Shown here piece by piece: positions 25,429 to 35,081 of a stretch of DNA of 64,000 nt. The notes below the pieces were generated by a model. It was not told where the DNA came from and did not search any database. It was given only the letters and a program-made list of their open reading frames with translations. The translations under genes were made by a program, and so were the position numbers. The stretch's first letter is position 1. Each line of letters starts with the position of its first letter. The stretch spans positions 124,001 through 188,000 of the forward strand of contig NZ_JAIOAP010000007.1 in assembly GCF_021190915.1 (NCBI RefSeq), read 5' to 3'. Source of the DNA: Cohnella silvisoli (GTDB lineage: Bacteria > Bacillota > Bacilli > Paenibacillales > Paenibacillaceae).

Positions 25429-27231
25429 TTAAGGCGTCACAGGCACCTCATCAAGAACCGAGGTAACCGCCAGCATATACCATGCGGCATGCGGGATCCA
25501 CTGTTCAAGGCTGCGCCATGTATCTTCACCGGTCTGAATAAAGCCGATCCCGGATCCATCGAGATTGCCGGAGTGAATACCGTTGCTAATACCGCCGATT
25601 AAATCCGTATGTCCATACTTCGTGATGCCGTAATCCGGGGCATTCGTGCCGAAGCCTTTCAGCATGGAAATACCGTATGGGTTTTTACCGAGAATCCAGT
25701 CCAACTGATCGGCATAGTACGTGCGGAAAGTGTTCGGCAAATTCGCGCTGCCGCCCCACGCATATCTGCCGCCGATGAGCGACATCGCCGATAAAGAGGA
25801 CAAACGCGCGTCTTCTCCTTGCCACCAGTAGTTCGACTCGTTCTCTCGCGGAATGAAGAAATCTTTCTTGATCGTTCCGTTATGTTTGGTGACTTGTCTC
25901 GCCAGGCCGAATTTGTTGGGGACCTCACCGGTAATGGCAACCAAATTGTTCATGTAGCCCTTAATGGAATTGATGTTGGCGGTTTGGGTTTGCCCCGGAT
26001 CCGCTTGCGCATATATCGCCAAGGCCAATGCTGGCAATCCCGCTTCTACTGCGTGGTAGTAGGGTCTGGTTCCATTGTCTGCGTAGTACCAGCCTTCCGC
26101 AGTCTGACGGCTCACGATGCTGGCCGCTCTGGCTCTGGCATCGGTCAGGTAATCCGCGTTGTTCGTCGCCTTATATAATTCAGTTGCGGCCATAAGAGCG
26201 CAGTAATCGTCGATGATATTCTCGACGCCGTCATCGGCATACGAGGTATTGTTGGTCTTGAGATGATCGTAAGCGCTGATGGCCGCATTCAAATAATCCG
26301 TAGTGCTAAACTCTCCCCACAGGCCCATTCTCGCGGTTGCAGCCAGCGCTGCGATCGCCATCCCGCCCCCTTCCCGGAAGGCAGCCTGGTAATTCGTGTT
26401 TTTCTCGCCTGAGTCGAACGAATAAGCTGTAACATATCGATCAGCTAAATTGCCGGACCAGCCATCGAACACTGTGGCGTAGAAATAAGGATTGTCCGCC
26501 TTCATGCGAACCAGGAAGTCTGCACCGAATTCGGCCTCCTGCACCAATGCTGTCTTTTGGCCAATTACATCGAGCTGATCAGGATAGTGCTCCAGAATAT
26601 AATCCAGCACCCAAACGACCAAAGGCGTCTGCTGTGGAGTCATATAATTCGTGTACTGCAGATGGCTCATGTACTTGGAAATGTCGCCCGAAGCGTCATA
26701 CCAGCCGCCCCGTACGTCAACGTAAGAAAGCGGATTGCTGCCGAACAGCTTCGTGTTGGCATCAGCGTCCCATACGGCGCCTGCATTACGGCTTTTTTTG
26801 AAATAATCCAGGGCAGAAGCGAACGTTTTTTTAAATAGCACAGCATCGTCAATGTCAAATACAGGGGACGTATACGTACTGCCTTGGTCAACCTTGATCT
26901 GATACTTGCCTTTCGTCTGAAAATTGGTAAAATCGATCTTGGCATATACCCGATCCATATACCATGTCGACATGCTTTCCCAATCAGAAGCCTGGATCGT
27001 TCCCTGAAATACGGATTGCGAAGTGGACACATCGATGATTTCATAGGACGTTGGTCTGGTGCCGATTGTAGGCCATTCGACGACAGCGGTTTTCGGATAC
27101 GTTTTTTCGTAGCCGACCTGGTTAACGCGGATACTTATCGTTGCGTCTGCAAAGGAAGGCTCAGGATAGAAAACTGACGAAGACAACAACATCGAGCAAA
27201 TCAAGAATAGCATCATGATTTTCTTATTCAT
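25429..27231 (-). CDS. Secreted GH9 cellulase (endo-beta-1,4-glucanase)
   Basis: 600 aa. Sec signal peptide (residues 1-28, IMMLFLICSMLLSSSVF), an N-terminal Ig-like CelD_N domain (about 30-120, RVNQVGYEKTYPKTAVV), then the (alpha/alpha)6 GH9 catalytic domain. GGWYDASGDISKYMSH holds the catalytic Asp pair, and the C-terminal YADQLDWILGKNPYGISM and TGEDTWRSLEQW carry the later conserved regions. No carbohydrate-binding module or anchor. Its promoter carries the 37-bp double site shared with the transporter and chitosanase genes. Confidence 0.9.
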   Translation of the reverse strand: MNKKIMMLFLICSMLLSSSVFYPEPSFADATISIRVNQVGYEKTYPKTAVVEWPTIGTRPTSYEIIDVSTSQSVFQGTIQASDWESMSTWYMDRVYAKIDFTNFQTKGKYQIKVDQGSTYTSPVFDIDDAVLFKKTFASALDYFKKSRNAGAVWDADANTKLFGSNPLSYVDVRGGWYDASGDISKYMSHLQYTNYMTPQQTPLVVWVLDYILEHYPDQLDVIGQKTALVQEAEFGADFLVRMKADNPYFYATVFDGWSGNLADRYVTAYSFDSGEKNTNYQAAFREGGGMAIAALAATARMGLWGEFSTTDYLNAAISAYDHLKTNNTSYADDGVENIIDDYCALMAATELYKATNNADYLTDARARAASIVSRQTAEGWYYADNGTRPYYHAVEAGLPALALAIYAQADPGQTQTANINSIKGYMNNLVAITGEVPNKFGLARQVTKHNGTIKKDFFIPRENESNYWWQGEDARLSSLSAMSLIGGRYAWGGSANLPNTFRTYYADQLDWILGKNPYGISMLKGFGTNAPDYGITKYGHTDLIGGISNGIHSGNLDGSGIGFIQTGEDTWRSLEQWIPHAAWYMLAVTSVLDEVPVTP

Positions 27232-27368
27232 AAAAATTACCTCCTGTTATTGGTGCTAGTGCCTGAAAAGATGACCTCTCCCTCATGGGGACCTGTCCAT
27301 TTCGATAAAACGGCTAACTGATTTCGGACGAGAACAATCACCCCCTTACATAATGGAAATATGTTTTA

Positions 27369-27432
27369 ATAGTAGAGGGAAGGGCACAGGGGGGCAATTA
27401 ATAATTTCGACTGAAATATGGATTATTTCAAC
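27369..27432 (-). promoter_or_regulatory. Regulon promoter A (GH9): AraC-type double site plus -10
   Basis: Reverse strand GTTGAAATAATCC and GTCGAAATTATTA start 21 bp apart (27432-27396). A C-rich 21-nt gap follows, then TACTAT (27374-27369). No -35 box. The same arrangement occurs at sites B and C. It lies 165 bp before the GH9 start, just after the stop of the permease gene. Confidence 0.8.
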
Positions 27433-27442
27433 TTTCAATAAC

Positions 27443-28288
27443 TTATTCCTTCACTCCACCTGCGGTCATCCCCGAAACCAAGAACCGTTGGAAAATTATC
27501 GCAATGAGTAAGGGAGGCAGTGCGGCAAGGATTCCGCCTGTCGCAACCATTCCAAAATCCACAGCATGTTTGCCGCTAAATTCGGAAATGGCTACCGAGA
27601 TAGATTTCGCGTTCAGCGAAGATGTAAACAATAACGAGAAGAAAAACTCATCCCAAGACAGTAAAAATACGAATATAGTTGTAGCAAGAATACCAGGACG
27701 AACAATAGGAACGACGACTAACCATAGAGTCTGTAGTCGACTGCAGCCATCCAAAGCGGATGCTTCATAGAAATCTTTGGACAGATGGCGAAAATAACTC
27801 TGCATAATCCAGATGACAAAAGGAATAGCAAACGTCAGATCCAAGACGGTTAATGTGAATTTAGTATCCAGCATCCCTAGCTTTTGAAAAAAGAGATATA
27901 GCGGAATAACGATAACTACAGATGGAATCATATATGTGAATAAGAAAAGATAGACAAACCCTTGTCTAAATTTAAAATCGAATTTAGCAAAAACATGGGC
28001 AGCTAAGCCCCCGATAACCAATGCAATCAATGTGACGGAAGCAGCCACTTTAAGACTATTAAACATCGAAATGCGGAAGGCATAAGCAATTTCGTTTTTT
28101 GAATTAGTGAAAATGTTGATATACCGTTCAAAGGTAATTCGATGCGGCAGCCAACGAATCGGCACCTCTTGCAGATCGACCTGGTAAGAAATACTGGAAA
28201 TAAACAGCCAAGCAAATGGTGCAAGAGTACAAAAAGCTACCATAATTCCGAATGTACATTGCACAACGGACAAGCTTTTGCTTTTCAT
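27443..28288 (-). CDS. Carbohydrate ABC transporter permease (MalG type)
   Basis: 281-aa inner-membrane permease with six hydrophobic segments. The EAA loop DFYEASALDGCSRLQTLWLVV interacts with the ATPase, and the protein ends GMTAGGVKE as is usual for MalG-type proteins. It abuts the MalF-type gene with no gap. No ATP-binding gene is present in the locus, so a shared MsmX-type ATPase is expected. Sugar inferred from neighbours: beta-glucan or chito-oligosaccharides. Confidence 0.92.
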   Translation of the reverse strand: MKSKSLSVVQCTFGIMVAFCTLAPFAWLFISSISYQVDLQEVPIRWLPHRITFERYINIFTNSKNEIAYAFRISMFNSLKVAASVTLIALVIGGLAAHVFAKFDFKFRQGFVYLFLFTYMIPSVVIVIPLYLFFQKLGMLDTKFTLTVLDLTFAIPFVIWIMQSYFRHLSKDFYEASALDGCSRLQTLWLVVVPIVRPGILATTIFVFLLSWDEFFFSLLFTSSLNAKSISVAISEFSGKHAVDFGMVATGGILAALPPLLIAIIFQRFLVSGMTAGGVKE

Positions 28289-29173
28289 TTAAGCACCCTC
28301 CTCCAGCTTTAGTACCTTCACATAAACAATTGTTAAAATCCCAATAATGATAGCAATCAGGTAGGAAAGGGTTGCACCATTCGAATACTGTAAATTGCTA
28401 AAGGTCTCGATGAAGGCTTTGTAGATAATAACCATCGTGCCATTGGAAGGTCCACCCTGTGTCAAGGCATAAATCAAATCAAATACTTTAAATGCTTCCA
28501 TTGTTCTCATTACAATCAATACGAGAATGGTCGGCTTTAAAAACGGCAGTGTAAGTGTAAAAAATCTGCGAATAATACTGGCTCCATCTATACTTGCCGC
28601 TTCGTAGATGCTTTTATTGTTCATTTGCAACGCTGCCAGCAGAAAAACAGCGACAAAAGGGGTCATTTTCCAAACATCTGCAACAATGACCATATTCATG
28701 GCCAGCCAAGGACTGCTCAGCCAGGGCCGATATTCTGAAATCAGGTGTAGCTGCATAAGCAGACCATTGAGGGCACCATACTCAGGGTGATAAATCCATT
28801 TCCACATTGCTGCATTAACAATCGTTGGTACAGCCCACGGCAATATAATGATCGATCTTAGAAAAGCAATCCCGCGCAATTTTTCATTCAGCAAAAGCGC
28901 AATTAACAGCCCTAATATCATTTCCAATGTAATAGAAACCCCTGAGAAATAAAAGGTTCTACCTATCGAAGACCACACATCTGAGTCCATCAAAGCATGC
29001 GTATAGTTGTTCAGGCCAACAAATTGACCTTGATGATCTGAGAGCAGATCCATATTTTTAAGGCTATAAATGAAAGTTTGAACTAAAGGATAGAGCACGA
29101 TACCAAACACAAACAATAGGGCAGGTATTATGCTGAATAGAATAAACCAACGATGTCTTAATCCACTTTGCAC
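28289..29173 (-). CDS. Carbohydrate ABC transporter permease (MalF type)
   Basis: 294-aa permease with six segments and the EAA loop SIYEAASIDGASIIRRFFTLTL; AVPTIVNAAMWKWIY and GGPSNGTMVIIYKAF are typical. It pairs with the MalG-type gene directly downstream. A strong stem-loop with a T-run lies between it and the binding-protein gene upstream. Confidence 0.92.
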   Translation of the reverse strand: MQSGLRHRWFILFSIIPALLFVFGIVLYPLVQTFIYSLKNMDLLSDHQGQFVGLNNYTHALMDSDVWSSIGRTFYFSGVSITLEMILGLLIALLLNEKLRGIAFLRSIIILPWAVPTIVNAAMWKWIYHPEYGALNGLLMQLHLISEYRPWLSSPWLAMNMVIVADVWKMTPFVAVFLLAALQMNNKSIYEAASIDGASIIRRFFTLTLPFLKPTILVLIVMRTMEAFKVFDLIYALTQGGPSNGTMVIIYKAFIETFSNLQYSNGATLSYLIAIIIGILTIVYVKVLKLEEGA

Positions 29174-29193
29174 ACTGATGTCCTCCTCGTCGA

Positions 29194-29223
29194 GAAAAAA
29201 ATAAGGGGGGAGTTGCTCCCCCC
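29194..29223 (-). terminator. Intercistronic terminator/attenuator between binding protein and permeases
   Basis: GGGGGGAG / CTCCCCCC with a 3-nt loop (29205-29212 with 29216-29223), then TTATTTTTTT on the reverse strand. It follows the binding-protein stop by 10 bp. Partial read-through would give more binding protein than permease. Confidence 0.85.
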
Positions 29224-29232
29224 TCGAATGAA

Positions 29233-30510
29233 CTATTTACTCATATCCAATGCTTTAGTTTGCAGCTTATTCAGCGCATCCTCTGGACTGGATCTTCCTA
29301 ATAACGCTACTTGCACCGCAACCTGCATTTGTTTAGATAATTCACCATACCATGGAACTTGCGGACGATTGATCAAGTATTCATATTGCGTTTTGGATAG
29401 GTTAACCAATTCTGGATTCGTAGCAATCACGTCAGCATCGGCAAACAACGATTTCCATATCGGCAGTGCATCCTTTGCATGCTTCTTTTGAAAATCCTTA
29501 GCGGACAAATATTGAATATATTTCCAAGCTTCATCTGGATTTTTACTGCTTTGGGCGATGGATAAACCCATGCCCCCATTAATCGTTGCACTTGCTGCCT
29601 TCGCAGTACCTGGCACTTGAGCAATCCCAACATTTCCGACAATTTTCGATTCCTTTGGATCATTGGCCATACCGAACATGTAAGTCCAGTTTAGAGCAAA
29701 GGCTGCTTTTCCACTTGAGAAAACACCACGTACATCTTCTTCTAAATATTCTGGAGAGCCAGGGTTCGATAAGCCGTCTGTTAACGATTGCTGCATAAAT
29801 TTTAATGCTTCAATGTTGCTAGGATCATTCACAACCGGCTTGCCATCTTCAACGAATTTGCCGCCAAAGGACCCTGCAATCAGCGCATAATCTACAGCAA
29901 GTGCTTCAGCTTGCTTCCATGACCAGACGATTGGAAAATCAACGATCTTCTTCTCTTTTAGAATTTTGCAATCGGCAATGAGCTCATCCCAGGTTTTTGG
30001 CGGCGCGTTAATACCCGCTTGCTTTAGCATTTCTTTATTATAAAATAAATACTTCACATCATTTAACCAAGGCATACCATAGAGCTTATCTTCGTATTGC
30101 ATAGCACTTATCGCGCCGGCAAATATATCATCGCGGTCTGCAGTGGACACTTTGTCGGTGACCTCTTTGATCAGATTGGCCTTAACATATTTGGCTGTCC
30201 AAGGTGCGTCAACGAGAATAACATCATACCCACCGTTTGCAACTAGTGTTTTTTGCTCTAAAACCTCATAAGGCACGAATGTCGTTTCCACTTTAATATT
30301 CGGATTTTCTTTAATAAATGCATCGGTTGCCTCTTTTATCGCATCTTCACTGTAGCCCGCCTGCTTCATGAAAAGAGCTGTAATTGTCACATTTTTCGGC
30401 GCTTCGGATGATGCAGATGATGCAATTGGGTCAGCATTCTTACCAGAACAGCCTGCCAACAAACCCGTTACAAGGATCGCTGCTAGTATTGCTGTTATTT
30501 TCTTTCTCAA
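29233..30510 (-). CDS. Sugar ABC transporter substrate-binding lipoprotein
   Basis: 425 aa. Lipoprotein signal with lipobox LLAGCSG (Cys about 21), then a cluster-B type binding fold: VTITALFMKQAGYSEDAIKE, YDVILVDAPWTAKYVKA, GMPWLNDVKYLFYNKEML, GINAPPKTWDELIADCK. First gene of its transporter operon, downstream of regulon promoter B (30565-30628). It binds an oligosaccharide outside the membrane; the sugar is inferred from the neighbouring GH9, GH16, GH8 and GH46 genes. Confidence 0.92.
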   Translation of the reverse strand: MRKKITAILAAILVTGLLAGCSGKNADPIASSASSEAPKNVTITALFMKQAGYSEDAIKEATDAFIKENPNIKVETTFVPYEVLEQKTLVANGGYDVILVDAPWTAKYVKANLIKEVTDKVSTADRDDIFAGAISAMQYEDKLYGMPWLNDVKYLFYNKEMLKQAGINAPPKTWDELIADCKILKEKKIVDFPIVWSWKQAEALAVDYALIAGSFGGKFVEDGKPVVNDPSNIEALKFMQQSLTDGLSNPGSPEYLEEDVRGVFSSGKAAFALNWTYMFGMANDPKESKIVGNVGIAQVPGTAKAASATINGGMGLSIAQSSKNPDEAWKYIQYLSAKDFQKKHAKDALPIWKSLFADADVIATNPELVNLSKTQYEYLINRPQVPWYGELSKQMQVAVQVALLGRSSPEDALNKLQTKALDMSK

Positions 30511-30564
30511 TTTACTTCCCCCTCTTAATATAGTAATGATTTAGTAAAGATGTTTCTGGTCCTA

Positions 30565-30628
30565 ATCATATAGGGAAAGGGTGAAGGGTGAAATTAATAA
30601 TCTCGACTGAAATATGGACTATTTCGAC
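30565..30628 (-). promoter_or_regulatory. Regulon promoter B (binding protein): AraC-type double site plus -10
   Basis: Reverse strand GTCGAAATAGTCC and GTCGAGATTATTA start 21 bp apart (30628-30592), then a 21-nt C-rich gap and TATGAT (30570-30565). The double site overlaps the last codons and stop of the yesN-type regulator gene. It ends about 80 nt before the binding-protein start. Confidence 0.8.
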
Positions 30629-32234
30629 TTTTAGTGCAGTTCCTCTTAAAATCCGACGGGCTTTGCCCATGTACCTTGTTAAAGATACGATTGAAATACA
30701 AGGGATCGGGAATACCTACCATCTCAGATACTCTTCTTACACTCAAATCCGGATTTTTCAAAAGCTCCTGCGCTTTTTCCATACGCAAATCATTCAAGAA
30801 ATGGATGATCGTTTTTCCTATTTCTAACTTGAACAATCGAGTCAAATAGCTTTCATTCAGATTTACATGATTGGCAATCATCCTTAATGTAATTTTTTGA
30901 TCCAAATTTTTCAGCATAAAATCAATAATATCCCTTATTTCTTTGCGATATTTTTTGGAGGAAAGCGTTAACGAATTTTCACTTAGAGCAAGCACTGCTT
31001 TTACGAAGGCATCCTTGAATTCTCCTATTGTCTCTGCTTTAATCAATCTTTTTTTGTAGGGCTCGGACAGCACTTGCGGTTGCTCCGTATCTGCTCCAGC
31101 CAGTTCCCACTCTTCAATCGCAAATAAGGCCATCTTAAGCACTAAGGATGGATGAAAACGCTCCTTACCTGCCGCATCTAAGAATCCATCAAATACTTTT
31201 AATAAGCCATTCGTATTGCCAGATTGTGCAAATTTCTTCAATTCCTCATGATAGGAAGGATTCAACTTGGCAAAGTGCAGATGATCAAACACAGTCTCCC
31301 TCGCATGCGCAATCATGGGTTCACTATGATAAAACCGCATTTCAGCTGCTTTTTTACAAGTGACGAAGACTTCCCTTGCTAAAGGTAAGCCCTTGAAAAC
31401 GCTACTGATCAAAACACTCACATCTAAATCCAAATATATCTTGAGCATGCTTGAAATTTGCTTGGCCAACTGGAGCTTCCGGTGATCTGTGCCATTTTTG
31501 TCGCTTTCCGGTATGATAATAACAAAATCACGGAATCCGATCTCGGTAAATTCCGCTTGGGAAAACTCATTTATGATTTCTGATATTATATTCTGTATGG
31601 AAAAAATCAGCAGCTGTTTGTCCGCCCACTTCCCTGTTCTCAAGATTTTCTCAACTTGATCCAATGTCAGGTAAAGTAAAAAGCTTGGAGCATTGCCGAA
31701 TGTAACGTTCAGCTTCTGCGCTTTTGCAGCAATACCGTTTTCTAACAAAAGATCATCATGGAGTAATTCCTTGAGGAAATTTTTACGTGACTGCAGCAAG
31801 CTCTCTCGCATCACAATGGTATTCATTCGATGTATTTCCTTCACTTCTTTTTCCGCAATAAGCTCGATGACTGCTTTACCCAACACATCTAATAGCTCCT
31901 CTGGCTTCAAGGTAAGCTTTAATAAATAGTCGACTGCCCCAAGTTTCATGGCATCTCGAACCAATTCATAATCATCGTAATTGCTTAGAACGATCACTCT
32001 GCCATGGAATAGAGGATCCTTATTCAACCTCTGAATAAGCTCCAGTCCACTCATTTTTGGCATCATTAAATCCGTAATAATAATATCCGGACGATGCTGC
32101 TCTATCATACCAAGCGCTTCTAAGCCGTCCTCCGCCCCACCAACCCACTCAAATCCATGCTCCTCCCATGGAATCATCATCTTGATCCCAATTCGCATGA
32201 TCTTCTCATCATCGACTAGCAACACTTTAATCAT
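30594..32234 (-). CDS. Response regulator, YesN/AraC type
   Basis: 546 aa. N-terminal receiver (VLLVDDEKIMRIGIKMMIPW, phosphorylation Asp in IIITDLMMPKMSG), a central region of about 300 aa, and a C-terminal AraC double helix-turn-helix (RMIANHVNLNESYLTRLFK, VSEMVGIPDPLYFNRIF). It shares 8 bp with the sensor gene upstream. It likely activates the three promoters carrying 21-bp-spaced half-sites at 27369-27432, 30565-30628 and 35939-36003. The last codons overlap site B. Confidence 0.92.
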   Translation of the reverse strand: MIKVLLVDDEKIMRIGIKMMIPWEEHGFEWVGGAEDGLEALGMIEQHRPDIIITDLMMPKMSGLELIQRLNKDPLFHGRVIVLSNYDDYELVRDAMKLGAVDYLLKLTLKPEELLDVLGKAVIELIAEKEVKEIHRMNTIVMRESLLQSRKNFLKELLHDDLLLENGIAAKAQKLNVTFGNAPSFLLYLTLDQVEKILRTGKWADKQLLIFSIQNIISEIINEFSQAEFTEIGFRDFVIIIPESDKNGTDHRKLQLAKQISSMLKIYLDLDVSVLISSVFKGLPLAREVFVTCKKAAEMRFYHSEPMIAHARETVFDHLHFAKLNPSYHEELKKFAQSGNTNGLLKVFDGFLDAAGKERFHPSLVLKMALFAIEEWELAGADTEQPQVLSEPYKKRLIKAETIGEFKDAFVKAVLALSENSLTLSSKKYRKEIRDIIDFMLKNLDQKITLRMIANHVNLNESYLTRLFKLEIGKTIIHFLNDLRMEKAQELLKNPDLSVRRVSEMVGIPDPLYFNRIFNKVHGQSPSDFKRNCTKSRNSPYFSRDY

Positions 32235-34029
32235 TGTCCATACTCTCCATTCCCAGCAGAGGCATCATCAAGATTACTCGGGTTCCTTTTCCCACTTCAC
32301 TTTCAATCGTCAGCCCGAATTCTTCGCCATAGTTAAGCTTTATCCGTTCATTCACATTTGAAATCCCAATATTGGATAGCCGATGCTTGTCTTTATATCC
32401 GGATTCCATCAACTTCTCGATTTGCTGCTCGTCCATTCCCTTTCCATTATCGCGAATAGTGATTCGCAAATATGCACCCAATTCTTCAGCGGAAATAATA
32501 ATCTTCGAATCATTTTCCTTGGGATTCAATCCATGAATAATTGAATTCTCAACAATAGGCTGCAATATAAATTTAAGAATACGGCTATCCCTTAATCTTT
32601 CATTGATCTGATACTCTACCTCAAACGAGGTTCCATAGCGGAGCCGTTGTATAACAATATAGTTTTCCACATTTTTGAGTTCGTCCCTTAACAAAATCAA
32701 TTCTTTTTTATCGACGATTGTGCTGCGCAGCAGCTCGGCAAGCGACGTCAAACCACTGCTTACACTAACATCGTTATTCAACATCGCCGTCCATTTTAAT
32801 GAATTTAAAGTATTAAATAAAAAATGGGGGTTGATTTGGGCTTGAAGCATTTGCAATTCAATTTCACGTTTCTTATTTTGTTCTTCTTTTGTGTGATCTA
32901 TCGAGTTCCGAATTTGTTCAACCATACTATTAAACTTTCCTGTCAGAAAACCAATTTCATCCTTGTTTGAGTCTTTAATACTAACATTCAGATTGCCGTC
33001 CGCAACATGCTTCATGTTCAGAGTTAATAATTTCAGCGGCTTAGAAATACTTGTAGAAATAATAAAAGTAAGCAGCAGTGAAAAAACAAGACATAACGCG
33101 CATACGTATAAAATATAAGGCAGCACCTTTCGCGTCTCTTTATTCAAATAAGCTTCGGGAATCATGCTGATCAAATACCATCGGGCTGAGGTGTCGTAGG
33201 AATATGCCGCCAAATAACCGTTACGTTGCATCGTTATGGAAAAAGAGCGTTTACCTTCAGCTTCATTCGAAACGATTTGTTTGATTAAAACGCTGTTTTC
33301 GTGTTTTTTTCCAACCTGGATTTCCCGATTTCGGGCTGATAACACATTTCCTTGTGAATCTAATATAAAGAGATCCGCCCCCTCCCCCATATCAACGTCC
33401 CCATAAATATCCCGAGAGTAAAAGCTTTCTTTAACTGCGATAAAAATATAACCAATGGGATGCAGCCAATTTTCACGTGAATGGATCTGCCTGCCAAGAA
33501 TAATGCAATCGACATCATTTTTCGTCGTCACATGTGTCCAAACATCGTTGCCATCATACTCCGCTATCATCTTCGTAAGTCGACTAATATCTTCTTCTTT
33601 CAATTGATCGTAGCCCAAATCGTATAACATTTCTTCTGAAGAATTATAAATTTGCAAGGATTTAATATGATCTAGCAGCTTCCTGCCGCTGAACGTTTGA
33701 TTCACTTCATAATAGGTATCCATTACAGAATGCATATCTAATTTCGTCGCATTGATCAGGTTGGTTTGCACTAGATTATTCGTCATAATTTGATCGCTTA
33801 AGTATTCCAGCTTCTTATTCTCTCGATTAGTTTCATTACGGACCTGATCTAATATCTGCAAAGAATAAGTACTGCTTTTGGCATGAATCGCTTCGCTCGT
33901 TTTTTGATAGGTAAATGTGGAGGTGATAAACAAGGGAAGAATGGATAAAAAGAGAAACGAAACGATCAGTCTATTCTTAATTCTTGAATTGCGAATTAAC
34001 TCATATAACAATATTTTTCCTTTCAGCAT
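32227..34029 (-). CDS. Sensor histidine kinase, YesM type
   Basis: 600 aa. TM1 (about 20-40), extracellular Cache-like domain, TM2 (about 305-330), HAMP, then the His_kinase/HATPase pair: phospho-acceptor region AQINPHFLFNTLNSLKWTAM, N-box PIVENSIIHGLNPKE, G-box DNGKGMDEQQIEKL and GISNVNERIKLNYG. GGGAGG lies 8 nt before the ATG. It partners the downstream YesN-type regulator and probably senses a sugar outside the cell, perhaps through the binding protein. Confidence 0.92.
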   Translation of the reverse strand: MLKGKILLYELIRNSRIKNRLIVSFLFLSILPLFITSTFTYQKTSEAIHAKSSTYSLQILDQVRNETNRENKKLEYLSDQIMTNNLVQTNLINATKLDMHSVMDTYYEVNQTFSGRKLLDHIKSLQIYNSSEEMLYDLGYDQLKEEDISRLTKMIAEYDGNDVWTHVTTKNDVDCIILGRQIHSRENWLHPIGYIFIAVKESFYSRDIYGDVDMGEGADLFILDSQGNVLSARNREIQVGKKHENSVLIKQIVSNEAEGKRSFSITMQRNGYLAAYSYDTSARWYLISMIPEAYLNKETRKVLPYILYVCALCLVFSLLLTFIISTSISKPLKLLTLNMKHVADGNLNVSIKDSNKDEIGFLTGKFNSMVEQIRNSIDHTKEEQNKKREIELQMLQAQINPHFLFNTLNSLKWTAMLNNDVSVSSGLTSLAELLRSTIVDKKELILLRDELKNVENYIVIQRLRYGTSFEVEYQINERLRDSRILKFILQPIVENSIIHGLNPKENDSKIIISAEELGAYLRITIRDNGKGMDEQQIEKLMESGYKDKHRLSNIGISNVNERIKLNYGEEFGLTIESEVGKGTRVILMMPLLGMESMDND

Positions 34030-34118
34030 TGACTTAACCTCCCACTAAATCCTTACCTAATTAACACCATTGATTCAGGTCCATGTTAACATGGAATTGG
34101 CTAGGGGCTCTGTATAAA

Positions 34119-34158
34119 CTAAAGCCACAAGATTATGAAAACATCCTTGTGGCTTTAG
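34119..34158. terminator. Bidirectional terminator hairpin after the GH16 gene
   Basis: CTAAAGCCACAAG (34119-34131) pairs perfectly with CTTGTGGCTTTAG (34146-34158), loop 14 nt. The T-rich tract is stronger on the forward strand; the reverse strand has TTTAT. It separates the GH16 gene from the YesM kinase. Confidence 0.7.
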
Positions 34159-34172
34159 ATTTTTATTTTTAT

Positions 34173-34235
34173 TTACGGTATCCACCAATTTCCGGAAACG
34201 GTGTTCATTGTTTTAATCTGCTTCATTGCACCATC
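34173..34235 (-). pseudogene. In-frame remnant of a GH8 C-terminus after the GH16 stop
   Basis: Directly after the GH16 TAG, in the same frame, the DNA reads DGAMKQIKTMN then TVSGNWWIP and TAA. KQIKTMN and TVSGNWW-P both occur in the GH16-GH8 protein at 36020-38032, near its residue 570 and at its very C-terminus. The 261-aa GH16 gene is therefore a deletion derivative of such a fusion. Confidence 0.85.
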
Positions 34236-35021
34236 CTAGTCTGCGGGTGTAAACTTAATCCAATCATAGTACGCCCGAATAGGTGAACCGGAATAAACAA
34301 ACGGATGGGTCCATCCTTCAAACAGTCCTGTTCCCGGCCATAAGTTAGCCATAATGTGGCCCGGCAATGTCGGCAGTGGACCGCGCTGGCCTGTTTCCGT
34401 ATGCACGAGTACACCATCCACATACCAATTGATCGCTGTTGAAGACCATTCAAAAGCATAATCATGAAAGTCTGCGGCGGCATCGAATCCAAGATCAATA
34501 ACAGTAGCGTGGTCGCCATCTCCATCAGTATAATAATTCGTTTCCAATTTCGTTGTATCTTTTCCAAGAATTTCAATATCAATCTCATCCCATTGGGTAC
34601 CATCACTTGGGCCGGTGTAAGTGAAAAGAGAAGTGACCACCCCCTCTCCTTGAGCCGCTTTTATACGCCCTTCGACGCGTCCGTAACCGTATTTATTGTG
34701 TGTGGCATATTCACCGGATGCATACGATTTGCCTGAACAACCGGAAGGGCACGGCTGATCGTCCAACTGCAATGCCATAATTCCATCTTCAAACTCGACA
34801 TGATCCGCCCGCCATCCGTTGCCAAAGTTCTCCCCATTTTCCCAACCATCCGCGGTGTACCATAACTGGCTATTCATGCCGTTTAGCTCCTCATAGAAAC
34901 CATTACCAGCAGCATTTGCAGTAGTCGCTGTAAATGCTGTCTGAGGAACTACAACTGTCAAAAGTATAGCTAGAAAAAATCGAATCGGGTTCAAGTTAAT
35001 TCTTTTCTTTTGAAATAACAT
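34236..35021 (-). CDS. Secreted GH16 beta-glucanase (lichenase)
   Basis: 261 aa. Signal peptide ending near TTANAAGNG, then one GH16 jelly-roll domain. The catalytic motif DEIDIEILG (Glu 146 and 150) is intact, as are GRVEGRIKAAQGEGVVTSLF and WYVDGVLVHTETG. It cleaves beta-1,3-1,4-glucan outside the cell. It is closely similar to the GH16 half of the fusion at 36020-38032, including the signal peptide. It lies 60 bp downstream of the chitosanase gene, likely in one transcript from promoter C. Confidence 0.93.
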   Translation of the reverse strand: MLFQKKRINLNPIRFFLAILLTVVVPQTAFTATTANAAGNGFYEELNGMNSQLWYTADGWENGENFGNGWRADHVEFEDGIMALQLDDQPCPSGCSGKSYASGEYATHNKYGYGRVEGRIKAAQGEGVVTSLFTYTGPSDGTQWDEIDIEILGKDTTKLETNYYTDGDGDHATVIDLGFDAAADFHDYAFEWSSTAINWYVDGVLVHTETGQRGPLPTLPGHIMANLWPGTGLFEGWTHPFVYSGSPIRAYYDWIKFTPAD

Positions 35022-35081
35022 AGTTTAGTACCTCTTTTCATTGGATTGATAATCATGTCATTGTCAGGTAAACCGCGTATG

